Shown one piece after another: positions 28,087 to 37,083 of a DNA stretch of 54,594 bases. Position 1 is the first letter of the stretch. Each line of letters starts with the position of its first letter. Origin of the DNA: Bacteroidia bacterium (GTDB lineage: Bacteria; Bacteroidota; Bacteroidia; Bacteroidales; Rikenellaceae); contig BNXD01000003.1 of the NCBI GenBank assembly GCA_025999315.1, forward strand, positions 1 through 54,594, in the 5' to 3' direction. The notes below the pieces were generated by a model. That model was not told the origin of the DNA. It was given only the letters and a program-made list of their open reading frames with translations, and did not search any database. Position numbers and translations under genes: made by a program.

Positions 28087-29517
28087 ATGAAAAGAATCTT
28101 TCTCTTCATTTTTGCACTCTCCGTCATAACTGCACACGGCTCCCTGAAACTTCCTTCGCTGATATGCGACAACATGGTCCTTCAACAGCAGAGCCAGACC
28201 AAACTGTGGGGGGGATCGGAGCCTTTCAACAAGATCTCGGCCACCTGCTCCTGGGACAACCACACATACAGCGCCACCTGCGACAAAGATGGACAATGGA
28301 CGATGAGCATACGCACCCCTCAAGCCGGCGGGCCTTACAGCATAAACTTCAGCACCATTCGCGGAGGCGACAAGGTGGCGATAAAGAATGTGTATATAGG
28401 CGAGGTGTGGATTTGTTCGGGGCAATCCAATATGGCGCATCCTGTCAAGGGACACTCGCAACAGCCGGTCGACGGTTCGCAACAGGCCATTGCCGAGTCG
28501 GTGAACTACCCGGGGATACATATCTTCAAGCTGCCCCTGACTCCGGCAGACACTCCGCAGGAGTATTGCGGCGGCCGTTGGCTCACCCCCTCGGACAAAG
28601 ACGCGGTTGCCAATACGGCGGCCGTGGCCTGGTTCTATGCCGTCGAGCTTTACAAAAAGCTTAATATTCCCATCGGCATCATCCAGTCTTCGTGGGGATC
28701 GGCTCGCATAGAGGCTTTCATGTCTCCCGAAGCGATAGCCGAAGCGGGCGGCATCGATGTGGAAACGCTCAAGGGGCTGGAGCTGGTGCAAAAACGTCCG
28801 TCCCTTATATATAACGGAATGATATACCCGCTGCACAATTACGCGGCAAGAGGGTTTATCTGGTTCCAGTTGCCGGCCAACAGAGCCGACTACAAGAACT
28901 ACCCTGCAGCGCTGACCTCCATGATCCGTTCATGGCGGGCGTTGTGGGGTGAGGGCGACATGCCCTTTATCAACACTCAGGACGCCTTGTTTTCCTGGGA
29001 CGGCAGTGCCGACAAGACAACCCTGCCGCTGATCGTGGAAAAACAATTCGACGTGCGCGGCAAGATACCCCACTACTGGATAGCTACCTCCACCGACCTT
29101 GGCGACGCCAAAGTGCCGCACCATCCGCAGAAACCGGTGCATGGTTACCGCATGGCTCTTCTGGCTCTGGAGCACGTCTATGGGGTTAAGGGTTTGCATG
29201 CCGACGCTCCCGATTTCGGCAGCGTAACCTTTGGCGCGGGCAAGGCCACGGTCGCCTTTACCAATGCCGGCGACGGGCTGGTGTGCAAGGGCGACAGGGT
29301 GCTCGCGTTCGAGCTTGCCGGCGCGGACAGGAAGTTCTATCCGGCTGAGGCCGCCATAATCAACGGCTCGAACGTGGTCGAGGTGTCGTCGAAAGATGTG
29401 CCCTCGCCGGTGGCTCTGCGCTATGCTTTCCGCAACTACTGTCTGGTGTCGCTGTACAACAAATATGGCCAGACCCCACGCTCATACCGCACCGACAAGT
29501 GGGATGACGCAAAATAA
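28087..29517 (+). CDS. sialate O-acetylesterase-like SGNH esterase 2
   Basis: 476 residues, signal peptide to about 18. Same architecture as esterase 1: CDNMVLQQ strand domain, ICSGQSNM with Ser114, a WGSARIEAF block, and the D/H block DLGDAKVPHHPQ. The first two thirds are diverged from esterase 1, but the last 120 codons are almost identical at nucleotide level, which points to gene conversion. It heads a two-gene operon with esterase 3 (51 bp gap to the chosen start), probably controlled by the operator upstream. Substrate: O-acetyl groups on sialic acid or on another sugar. Confidence 0.9.
   Translation: MKRIFLFIFALSVITAHGSLKLPSLICDNMVLQQQSQTKLWGGSEPFNKISATCSWDNHTYSATCDKDGQWTMSIRTPQAGGPYSINFSTIRGGDKVAIKNVYIGEVWICSGQSNMAHPVKGHSQQPVDGSQQAIAESVNYPGIHIFKLPLTPADTPQEYCGGRWLTPSDKDAVANTAAVAWFYAVELYKKLNIPIGIIQSSWGSARIEAFMSPEAIAEAGGIDVETLKGLELVQKRPSLIYNGMIYPLHNYAARGFIWFQLPANRADYKNYPAALTSMIRSWRALWGEGDMPFINTQDALFSWDGSADKTTLPLIVEKQFDVRGKIPHYWIATSTDLGDAKVPHHPQKPVHGYRMALLALEHVYGVKGLHADAPDFGSVTFGAGKATVAFTNAGDGLVCKGDRVLAFELAGADRKFYPAEAAIINGSNVVEVSSKDVPSPVALRYAFRNYCLVSLYNKYGQTPRSYRTDKWDDAK
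29153..29515 (+). repeat. 363-bp near-identical block, copy B
   Basis: The inverted counterpart of 22571-22933; the blocks are 6.2 kb apart and enclose GH110, sulfatase 3 and the 5' parts of both esterases. Confidence 0.93.
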
Positions 29518-29568
29518 CGCGAATTTCGCGTACTTTGGCAAAACGCACGTTAAAACAGAATGTCTGCC

Positions 29569-30984
29569 ATGAAAAGATCGCTCCTTACCGTTATTTTGAT
29601 CGTCATATCGTTCGTTTGCGGGGCTAAAGTGCGCCTGCCCGCCATCATTTCCGACAACATGGTGCTCCAGAGGCAGACCCGGGCAAACATTTGGGGCTGG
29701 GCCGACCCGGGCAAACCCATAACCGTAACCACTTCGTGGAACTTGCGCCAATACCGCGCCACGGCCGACAAAGACGGCGGTTGGCTGGTCAAGGTAGCCA
29801 CACCCGAGGCCGGAGGGCCCTATGCTATTACGGTCAGCGACGGGCATGGGACAACGCTGAAAAATATCCTTATCGGCGATGTCTGGATCTGCGCCGGCCA
29901 GTCGAACATGGAGATGCCCGTAATAGGCTTCTGGGGACAGCCTGTAAACAGCGCCGCCGAGACGATAATGCGCTCGGGCGACGACCGCAAGGTGCGTTTT
30001 GCCACCATCGAACGCCAAACCGGCAATATCCCCGAAAAGGACTGCACTACCGCATGGTGCGTTGCCTCCCCGGCAACCACTCCCTCTTTCAGCGCCATAG
30101 GATATTTCTTCGCCCGGGAGCTCTCCCGCACGCTCGACATTCCCATCGGCGTCATATCCTCCAGTTGGGGCTCGGCCCGCATGGAGGCATTCATGACCCG
30201 CGAAGCCGCCGCGCCGGTTACCGGACCGGAATTTCTCGACAAGATAGACCGTAACGACGCCATACAGACCCGTCCGGCATATCTTTATAACGGCATGATC
30301 GCCCCGATAACACGATTCACGGCGCGTGGTTTCGTGTGGGATCAGGGAGCCGCCAACCGTTTCGAGTGGCGTCAGTTTGCCGCCCTGACAAAAGCCATGG
30401 TCGAATTCTGGCGCAAAGAGTGGGGCGACGACAAAATGCCGTTTTACAACATACAGCTTAGTCCCTACCATTTTGGCAAACCCGGCAATATCGAAATGCC
30501 GCTTACGGAGATGGCTCAACTGGAAGCGGTAAAGATCACGCCGCTCTCCTATCTGGTGCCGGCCGGCGACATCTACAACGAAACGGAGCCTCATCAACCC
30601 GAAAAAGATATTCTGGGGCGGCGTACGGCGCTCATAGCCCTGGTTAAGACCTATGGCGTGGAGACTTCGCTTCCTGTCGACCCGATAGTGCCCGATTCGA
30701 TCCGTTTCGACGGCGGCAAGGCCATCGTCAGGTTTGCCAACGCATGGTACGGCCTCTATCCTTCTTCCGGCATCGAGGGCTTCGAGCTCGCCGGCGAAGA
30801 CAGGGTCTTTCACCCCGCAAAAGCCAGAACGGTGCCCAAAACACCGGTGGTGGAGGCGACCTGCGACATGGTTCCCAAGCCGGTAGCCGTACGCTATGCT
30901 TTCCGCAACCAGATACGCGCCACACTGTTCAACACCACAGGTATGCCCGTGTGTCCGTTCCGTTCGGACAACTGGGATAAATGA
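29569..30984 (+). CDS. sialate O-acetylesterase-like SGNH esterase 3
   Basis: 471 residues from the ATG at 29569, which puts MKRSLL directly before the hydrophobic signal core; an in-frame ATG at 29560 adds three residues. Strand domain SDNMVLQR and WGWADPG, then ICAGQSNM with nucleophile Ser112, WGSARMEAF, and a third block near TEPHQPEK. Its C-terminal domain is diverged from the shared one of esterases 1 and 2, so it was not part of their conversion. The gene ends 93 bp before the convergent regulator gene and no clear terminator is seen. Confidence 0.9.
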   Translation: MKRSLLTVILIVISFVCGAKVRLPAIISDNMVLQRQTRANIWGWADPGKPITVTTSWNLRQYRATADKDGGWLVKVATPEAGGPYAITVSDGHGTTLKNILIGDVWICAGQSNMEMPVIGFWGQPVNSAAETIMRSGDDRKVRFATIERQTGNIPEKDCTTAWCVASPATTPSFSAIGYFFARELSRTLDIPIGVISSSWGSARMEAFMTREAAAPVTGPEFLDKIDRNDAIQTRPAYLYNGMIAPITRFTARGFVWDQGAANRFEWRQFAALTKAMVEFWRKEWGDDKMPFYNIQLSPYHFGKPGNIEMPLTEMAQLEAVKITPLSYLVPAGDIYNETEPHQPEKDILGRRTALIALVKTYGVETSLPVDPIVPDSIRFDGGKAIVRFANAWYGLYPSSGIEGFELAGEDRVFHPAKARTVPKTPVVEATCDMVPKPVAVRYAFRNQIRATLFNTTGMPVCPFRSDNWDK

Positions 30985-31077
30985 CGGTGAAGAATCATAT
31001 GGAGCGAGATTTAGAGTTTGCCGAAACGACATGCTCTTTCCGTGGCCGACAAGTACTTCTTCAAGCGCACTGCGCCT

Positions 31078-34000
31078 CTATTCCCTGGCGTGGGTATGAC
31101 GTTTGAGAAATTCCGAAGGGGTTACGCCATAGGTCTCTCTGAATGTTTTGGTAAAGTGGGAATTGCTTTTGAATCCGATCTGGTAGATGGTCTCCGAGAC
31201 ATTGAAGTTGCCCGACAGAAGCAACTCGCGAGCCTTTGACATGCGGATGTCGCGGATAAACTCCGACGCCGTTTTGCCGATAATGGCCGTCAACTTGCGG
31301 TGGAGCTGCATGCGGCTGGTGCCTATCTGGCGGCATATATCCTCTACATTGTAATCGACGCGATCGATATTGGCGCTGACTATATCCGTCAGTTTGTCGA
31401 GAAATTTTTGCTCCCTTTCGCTCAGGGGATGAACATCGCTCCCGGCGGTCTCCTCATTTTCGGAAGGCATGCGGCGGCGATAGCGGATGATATTGTTGAC
31501 CTGCAGCAGCAACTGCTCCTTGTTGAAAGGCTTGGTGATATAGCTCTCTGCTCCGCTTCGGTAGCCGGCCGTTACGTCGCTCTCGTCGAAACGGGCGGTG
31601 AGAATAATGATGGGGATGTGGCTGGTGCGGAAATCTGACTTCAGCATAGAGCTCAACTCCAGTCCGGTGATTCCGGGCATCATCACGTCTGTTATCACAA
31701 GGTCGGGAATATATCTCAGCGCCGAGCGTTGCCCCGAAAGCGCATCTTCCTCCAGTATCACGTCATAACGCGGCAAAAGACACTCGCCGAGGTAACCCCG
31801 CATGTCGGCATCGTCGTCAACCACAAGTACGATAGGTTTTTCGCTCACCGCTGCCGGCAATTTTTCCGATATTGCCGGGATGTCTCCTTTCTCGCTGTCG
31901 CCGGACGGAGCAGCCATTTCGTCGGGGCTGTAGGCCGAGGAAGATATGGGGAGCTTTACGGTAAAAGTGGCGCCCTGCCCCACGATGCTGCTTACGGTGA
32001 TCTTCCCGTGGTGGAGCTCTACCAGTTTCTGCACCAGAGAGAGCCCTATGCCGGTGCCCGAGCCGTCCCCCTGGCCACATTGGAAGAACCGGTCGAAAAT
32101 ACGGGGAAGGTCTTGCTCGCTTATGCCGCATCCCGTGTCCTCCACGCTCACCGTAAGGATGTCATCCTCGGCGAGGGCAATAACGGCTATGTTGCCCTCC
32201 GCAGAAGTATATTTTATGGCATTGGAAACAATGTTGCTCACTATTTTGAAGAGTTTCTCCGAGTCTATCCACCCCTCGATAACGGGCGACTCGCACACCA
32301 GCGTGAGATTTATATTGCGCCCCCGTGCATAGTGCCGGAAAGATTCGATCATGGAGGCGACAAGAGCCGCCACGTCGGTTCGCGACACTTTCAAGGGCAT
32401 CGTGTCGCGGTCGAGCTTGCGCAGGTCGAGGAACTGATTGACCAATCCCTGTAGCCGGTTGGTGCTTTTGTCTATCAATTTCAGGCGCGAGGCCACGTAT
32501 GGATCGTCGATGGAGTGCTCGCGCAGGTCGTTGAGCGGCGAGAGTATAAGAGTGAGCGGAGTGCGCAGTTCGTGGGTAATGTTGTTGTGAAAACGCACTC
32601 TTTCGTCGTTGAGCTGCTTGTCGTGCAGGTGTTCCAGCTGTTCAAGATACAGCTTGTTCTTAAGCTCCCTCTGCCGGAAGGAATAGCGCAGTATAAGGTA
32701 TGCCGCCATGGATGCCATCGCCGCATAAACGAGGTATGCCCACCATGCGGCCCATGGGCTCGCCTTGACGATGACCGCGATGGAGGAGGCTTCCCTGCTC
32801 CACACTCCGTCGCTGTTTGCCGCTTTGACCATGAAGCGGTATTTGCCTGCGGGGAGGTTGTTGTAGGAGGCCGTGCGGTTGCCGCCGTTGCTGAGCACCC
32901 AATCCCTGTCGTATCCCTCCAGCTTATGGGCATAAAGGTTGCGGGCGGGATCGTTGAAATGGAGCCCCACGAACTCAAAGGTAAAATTGTTCTGGTTATG
33001 TCGCAGGGTTATCTCGCGGGTTTCAAATATCGACCGGTCGAGGATGACATTTGCGCCCACTTTTTGCCCTACGGCCACCTCCCTGTTGAATATGCTCAGA
33101 CGATTGATGGCGGTCTTTGGCGTATATGGGTTATCGGTTATCTCCTCGGGGCGGAAGTATGTAATGCCGTTTATCGTGCCGAGCCATATCGTGCCGTCGG
33201 TATCCATGAATATTCTCTCGGTCAAGCCGTTGCTCGACAGGCCGTCGCTGCTGTAATATGTCTTGACCGAGCTGTCCGAGGGGTTGAAACGCACCAGCCC
33301 GATGCTTGTGTTGAGCCATATTTCGCCGCTAAGGTCTTCGAGAATTCCCAATATTTTGTCGTTGTCGAGCCTTTCCACGCCGCGATAGCTCTGCACCGAA
33401 GGCTTGCCGTCGTTGTCGAAACGAATAGAGTTCAGCCCCGAGTCGGTGCCCACCCAAACCGTTCCGTCGCGCCCTTTTACCACCGACCACACATGATTGC
33501 TGGTAAGTTGCTGTCCCTCGGGCCCTGCGGCATGAAATCGATTGTCGGCAAGGACGTTGCCATGAGCGTCGGCATCGAGCATAAAGAGTCCAAAGTCGCG
33601 CGAGCATATCCATATCCTGCATTTGTCCTTTTGGCAATAGACGTTCACATAGCCCGCATCGACGTTGGAAAGCCTGAATTCGGGCAGAAAAATGAATTTT
33701 GGTTGACGGCTGCCCGGCGAGGAGATGTGCAGGATGCCATTGCAGCAACCGACCCAGATGTTGCCGAAAACATCTTCGTCGAGCGAACGCATCGATCCAT
33801 CGTCCCTGATCTCAGCAGGAAAGCCCGGTAAGGAGAGCATATCGACCGCCTCGCTCGCAGGACGACCTGCCGCCACACGATAAAGTTCCTTGTCCGTGCA
33901 CAACCACACATTGTGGGCGCGATCCTCCGCCAGCCCCGTCACCTCCGAGCGTACGGGCGGCCCGGCCAGCCTGCGCAGGGAGGAGACGGAGCCCCCGAGC

Positions 34001-35151
34001 GAAAACACTTCCAGCCCTCTCTGGCGGGTATAGAGCCAGAGGCGGTCGTTGTGGTCGCGCAGGAAGGTTCTCACGAACGACCCGCCGTCGTTGCGCGAGT
34101 AGAACGCGCGGTAGAAACGTTTGGCATGAAGATTGACCACTCCCACTCCGCTGTTGCCGGTGCCGATCCACAGGTTCTGCATGTCGTCAAGGAACAGATT
34201 GCGCACTATGGCATTATAGATGAACTGGTCGTCGTCGAAGATCATCGGAGTTACCGCAAATCCCGTCCCGTCGCGGCGCAATTCAAACAAACCGTCATTT
34301 TCGGTGGCAAGGATGAACCTGCCGCTGTCGAGCCTGAGCACAGATCTTACATTTCTGAACGACTTTCCGTGCCAACGGATCTCGCTCATCCCGTTCCCAT
34401 TGTTGCCCCACAGGAAAAGACCTCCGGCAGTACCGATCCACATGACGTCCCTCTCTCCCGGCTCAATGAAATTAACCTGATGCTGGCCGGCGTGATCCAT
34501 GAAGCGATATTCGCTCCATCCGCCCTCTTCGAGCCGCGGCAATACCCATGTGCCGTGCATTGTTCCTATGAAAAGGTCGCCATAGCCGTTCTGCGACACT
34601 TTACGTATATTGGCCGGAGTAAATCCGTTTCTGTCCATCCTTTTGGCCGAAAGTTTCCTTTTGCCGTCATACGATGCCAGATAAAGGCCATTGGCGGTAC
34701 CGAGCCAAAAAGACCCGTCGCCGTTCTCGCATATCGAATATATGTTGTTGTCCGACGGACTGCTGCCGATGCCGAAGTTGGTGAAATTCTCCATGTAATG
34801 ATCATAGAGGCTGAGCCCTCCTCCCTCGGTGGCGGCCCACAGACGGAGCGAAGAGTCGAGAAAGACCAGCAGGATGCGATTGTCGCCTATCGAGGCCGGA
34901 TCCTGAGGGTCGTGTCGGAAAACCCGGCAATTGTAGCCGTCATAACGGTGCAGGCCGTTGTAGGTGGCTATCCAGATGAAACCATAGCGATCCTGGGTCA
35001 CCGAAGTTACATCGTGCTGCGCCAGCCCCTCGTTGAGCGACTTTATCTCAAGCCTGTACGAAAAGCCGGACGGATCAATGACGGCCTGTGCATTCACCCC
35101 GACAGGGAGCGATTGCAGCAGCAGGCCAAGCAAAAGCGGATATATTTTCAT
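31078..35151 (-). CDS. hybrid two-component system regulator (HTCS)
   Basis: About 1357 residues combining sensor kinase and response regulator. Numbered from an in-frame ATG three codons upstream: signal peptide, a periplasmic two-fold beta-propeller of about 14 Reg_prop repeats (about 50-700) with recurring D-x-G-x-I/L-W-I/L-G-T units, a Y_Y_Y Ig-like domain (about 720-790), one membrane helix (about 801-825), HisKA with phosphoacceptor His863 in THELRTPL, HATPase with DTGCGI and GTGIGL, a receiver domain with Asp1158 in ITDVMMPG, and a C-terminal AraC-type HTH pair (about 1258-1355). Such proteins sense an oligosaccharide in the periplasm and activate adjacent PUL operons. It sits between the acetylesterase operon and the GH110-like operon it faces divergently, making it the obvious regulator of this region. 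Start at 35151 fits the signal peptide MKIYPLLLG. Confidence 0.95.
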   Translation of the reverse strand: MKIYPLLLGLLLQSLPVGVNAQAVIDPSGFSYRLEIKSLNEGLAQHDVTSVTQDRYGFIWIATYNGLHRYDGYNCRVFRHDPQDPASIGDNRILLVFLDSSLRLWAATEGGGLSLYDHYMENFTNFGIGSSPSDNNIYSICENGDGSFWLGTANGLYLASYDGKRKLSAKRMDRNGFTPANIRKVSQNGYGDLFIGTMHGTWVLPRLEEGGWSEYRFMDHAGQHQVNFIEPGERDVMWIGTAGGLFLWGNNGNGMSEIRWHGKSFRNVRSVLRLDSGRFILATENDGLFELRRDGTGFAVTPMIFDDDQFIYNAIVRNLFLDDMQNLWIGTGNSGVGVVNLHAKRFYRAFYSRNDGGSFVRTFLRDHNDRLWLYTRQRGLEVFSLGGSVSSLRRLAGPPVRSEVTGLAEDRAHNVWLCTDKELYRVAAGRPASEAVDMLSLPGFPAEIRDDGSMRSLDEDVFGNIWVGCCNGILHISSPGSRQPKFIFLPEFRLSNVDAGYVNVYCQKDKCRIWICSRDFGLFMLDADAHGNVLADNRFHAAGPEGQQLTSNHVWSVVKGRDGTVWVGTDSGLNSIRFDNDGKPSVQSYRGVERLDNDKILGILEDLSGEIWLNTSIGLVRFNPSDSSVKTYYSSDGLSSNGLTERIFMDTDGTIWLGTINGITYFRPEEITDNPYTPKTAINRLSIFNREVAVGQKVGANVILDRSIFETREITLRHNQNNFTFEFVGLHFNDPARNLYAHKLEGYDRDWVLSNGGNRTASYNNLPAGKYRFMVKAANSDGVWSREASSIAVIVKASPWAAWWAYLVYAAMASMAAYLILRYSFRQRELKNKLYLEQLEHLHDKQLNDERVRFHNNITHELRTPLTLILSPLNDLREHSIDDPYVASRLKLIDKSTNRLQGLVNQFLDLRKLDRDTMPLKVSRTDVAALVASMIESFRHYARGRNINLTLVCESPVIEGWIDSEKLFKIVSNIVSNAIKYTSAEGNIAVIALAEDDILTVSVEDTGCGISEQDLPRIFDRFFQCGQGDGSGTGIGLSLVQKLVELHHGKITVSSIVGQGATFTVKLPISSSAYSPDEMAAPSGDSEKGDIPAISEKLPAAVSEKPIVLVVDDDADMRGYLGECLLPRYDVILEEDALSGQRSALRYIPDLVITDVMMPGITGLELSSMLKSDFRTSHIPIIILTARFDESDVTAGYRSGAESYITKPFNKEQLLLQVNNIIRYRRRMPSENEETAGSDVHPLSEREQKFLDKLTDIVSANIDRVDYNVEDICRQIGTSRMQLHRKLTAIIGKTASEFIRDIRMSKARELLLSGNFNVSETIYQIGFKSNSHFTKTFRETYGVTPSEFLKRHTHARE

Positions 35152-35214
35152 ATGATACATTATCGGTCAAAACAGTCAACAACCTGAGCTGTGCCAGGGG
35201 CGGCCTGCGTTATA

Positions 35215-35222
35215 CAAATATA
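35215..35222 (-). promoter_or_regulatory. -7 box of the HTCS gene
   Basis: TATATTTG on the minus strand, 63 bp before the ATG at 35151. Confidence 0.55.
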
Positions 35223-35259
35223 CATTTTTATGCGACCCGGATGACGATACGGCAGAAAA

Positions 35260-35286
35260 TGTTACACCGGGAGAAATTAATGATAC
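35260..35286 (+). promoter_or_regulatory. putative regulator operator 2 (direct repeat, 21-bp period)
   Basis: TGTTAC (35260-35265) and TGATAC (35281-35286), starts 21 bp apart; the second ends 52 bp before the -7 box at 35339, exactly the distance found at operator 1. It lies between the divergent HTCS and GH110-like promoters and could affect both. Confidence 0.65.
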
Positions 35287-35338
35287 GCAAAACATAATCG
35301 CATCAGGCCGGAAATTATGCCGGATTACGTGTATGGAC

Positions 35339-35346
35339 TATATTTG
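35339..35346 (+). promoter_or_regulatory. -7 box of the GH110-like operon
   Basis: TATATTTG, 16 bp before the ATG at 35363. It overlaps an earlier in-frame ATG (35333), which therefore cannot be the start. Confidence 0.65.
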
Positions 35347-35362
35347 CAAAAATAACACGATC

Positions 35363-37081
35363 ATGAGTATCCGAAAAATATTTATTACGGCAATAGCCGC
35401 CGGAGCCATAGTAGAGGCAGCCGGACAAACGGGCGCAGGAAGCTATCATCCGTCGTGGTTCCGCACTCCGAGGATGGCGCCCATTACCGAAGTGCGCACA
35501 TCCAAAACCATCGATGTTACCGCTTTAGGCGCCAAACCCGACGACGGCAAGGATGATCACCGCGCCATAGAGCGAGCCATAGAGCAAATGATGCAGGCCA
35601 AAAATGGGGTCAAACTCTACTTTCCCAAAGGAAGATACGACATAACTCCCCCCTCGGGCAAAGAGAGCCACTGCTTCACCGTCGCCGGATGCAGCGATTT
35701 TTTGATAATGGCAGATGGCGCCCAGATCGTGATACACGACCCCGCCAAGGGTTTTCTCCGTATGCAGGATTGCCGTCGGGGAATAATAAAAGGCTTCGGC
35801 GTAGACTACTCTCCGCTGCCATATACCCAGGGAGTGATAACCATGGTCGACCAAAAAGAGAACATCTTCGAGGTGAAGATCGACGAAGGTTATCCCTCGC
35901 CGCTCGACGGCAATTTTGCAGAGGCTCCGACACGGTGGGCTTCGGTGTTGACCGACAACGGCGGGGTGATAACGCTCAAACGCGGCGGCCCCAACCTCGT
36001 TCCGGCCCAGAGCATCTCTGAGGGAAGCGACAAAGGGGTGTTCCGCATAAAAACCTCTGCTGCAGCGGCCAACGGCATTGCCCGGGGCGACCTGTACGCA
36101 CTGATCGCCCGCTATAACGGCCGCCCGGCATTCAGTACCCTGCGTTGCCGGCAGGTTACGCTCATGGAAAACACCTGTTATGCAGGCCCTGCCGGAGGCT
36201 TCGCCATAGGAGGCTCTTCCGAGATAGGCATAATCCGCTGCAACGTGCTGCGCAAACCGGGCCGCTATATCAGCCAAAACGCCGACTGCGTACATGTTAC
36301 TCCCGGAGCCATAGGCCCCTGGATAGAAGGATGCGTTTTTGAAGGGCAGATGGACGACGCCATAAACCTCAAAACCGAGATGGTAAACATCATCGAGGCA
36401 CGGGGCCCGGACAGATTCCTGGTAACCGGCGCCGTAGAGGAGGGCGACTCGCTCTCGCTCTTCAATCCGCGCGAAGGAGTTCTCATTGGGCGGTGTGTGG
36501 TAACGTCGGCCGTGAAGGAAAAAGCAGGCGCCGAGATAAGGGTAAGTCAAAAATTCGAGGGGATCAGGGCTGGCGCCAAAGACAGGCAGGCCGACATGTT
36601 CTTCAACGACAACCGCTCAAACGAAAGTTTCGTCATCAGGGGCAACTCATTTCGTCTTTCGCGCCGTTACGGCATGTTGATACAGGCCACCCACGGCACA
36701 ATAGACGGCAACACGTTCCAAAGCACCAGCACCGGAGCCATAACATTGCAGAATTCCGCCTCATGGCCCGAAGGTTTCGTCCCCCGCAATGTCCATATCG
36801 CCGGAAACACTATCATCGACTGCGGTTTCGACACCTCGTACGGCCGCGAGACTCCGCCCGCCCCCATTATCGTACGCACCACAACCGTCAATTCGGGGGT
36901 AAAAGCATCCTGGCGGGGGGTTACGGGCATAGTAATCGAGAACAATGTCATCGACAGCAACAGCGCGTACTGCATCTCCCTTTCGGGAACGTCCGGGATC
37001 GTCATTCGCAACAACGAAATGATCCGGAAAGGGCCGCAGAGCATATTCCGGGAAAATTCGGACAACGTGATAATAGAATAA
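35363..37081 (+). CDS. divergent GH110-like right-handed beta-helix enzyme
   Basis: 572 residues from the ATG at 35363; the ATG ten codons upstream lies before the -7 box. Signal peptide of about 22. A pectate-lyase-type N-terminal coil (GAKPDDGKDD, AIERAI, FPKGRYD) opens a beta-helix. The region NADCVHV with D308, then D331-D332 in QMDDAINLK, repeats the 23/24-residue spacing of the catalytic aspartates of the two GH110 proteins here, although the rest has little resemblance. So it is either a distant GH110 subfamily or a related family. First gene of a five-gene operon whose genes abut or overlap by 4 bp (37084, 38700, 40541). Confidence 0.72.
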   Translation: MSIRKIFITAIAAGAIVEAAGQTGAGSYHPSWFRTPRMAPITEVRTSKTIDVTALGAKPDDGKDDHRAIERAIEQMMQAKNGVKLYFPKGRYDITPPSGKESHCFTVAGCSDFLIMADGAQIVIHDPAKGFLRMQDCRRGIIKGFGVDYSPLPYTQGVITMVDQKENIFEVKIDEGYPSPLDGNFAEAPTRWASVLTDNGGVITLKRGGPNLVPAQSISEGSDKGVFRIKTSAAAANGIARGDLYALIARYNGRPAFSTLRCRQVTLMENTCYAGPAGGFAIGGSSEIGIIRCNVLRKPGRYISQNADCVHVTPGAIGPWIEGCVFEGQMDDAINLKTEMVNIIEARGPDRFLVTGAVEEGDSLSLFNPREGVLIGRCVVTSAVKEKAGAEIRVSQKFEGIRAGAKDRQADMFFNDNRSNESFVIRGNSFRLSRRYGMLIQATHGTIDGNTFQSTSTGAITLQNSASWPEGFVPRNVHIAGNTIIDCGFDTSYGRETPPAPIIVRTTTVNSGVKASWRGVTGIVIENNVIDSNSAYCISLSGTSGIVIRNNEMIRKGPQSIFRENSDNVIIE

Positions 37082-37083
37082 CG

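Noticed and set aside
36493..37083. N-terminal extension of sulfatase 4 by about 197 codons
   Set aside because: Overlaps the GH110-like gene, basic low-quality sequence; the ATG at 37084 gives a proper signal peptide directly before the sulfatase fold.
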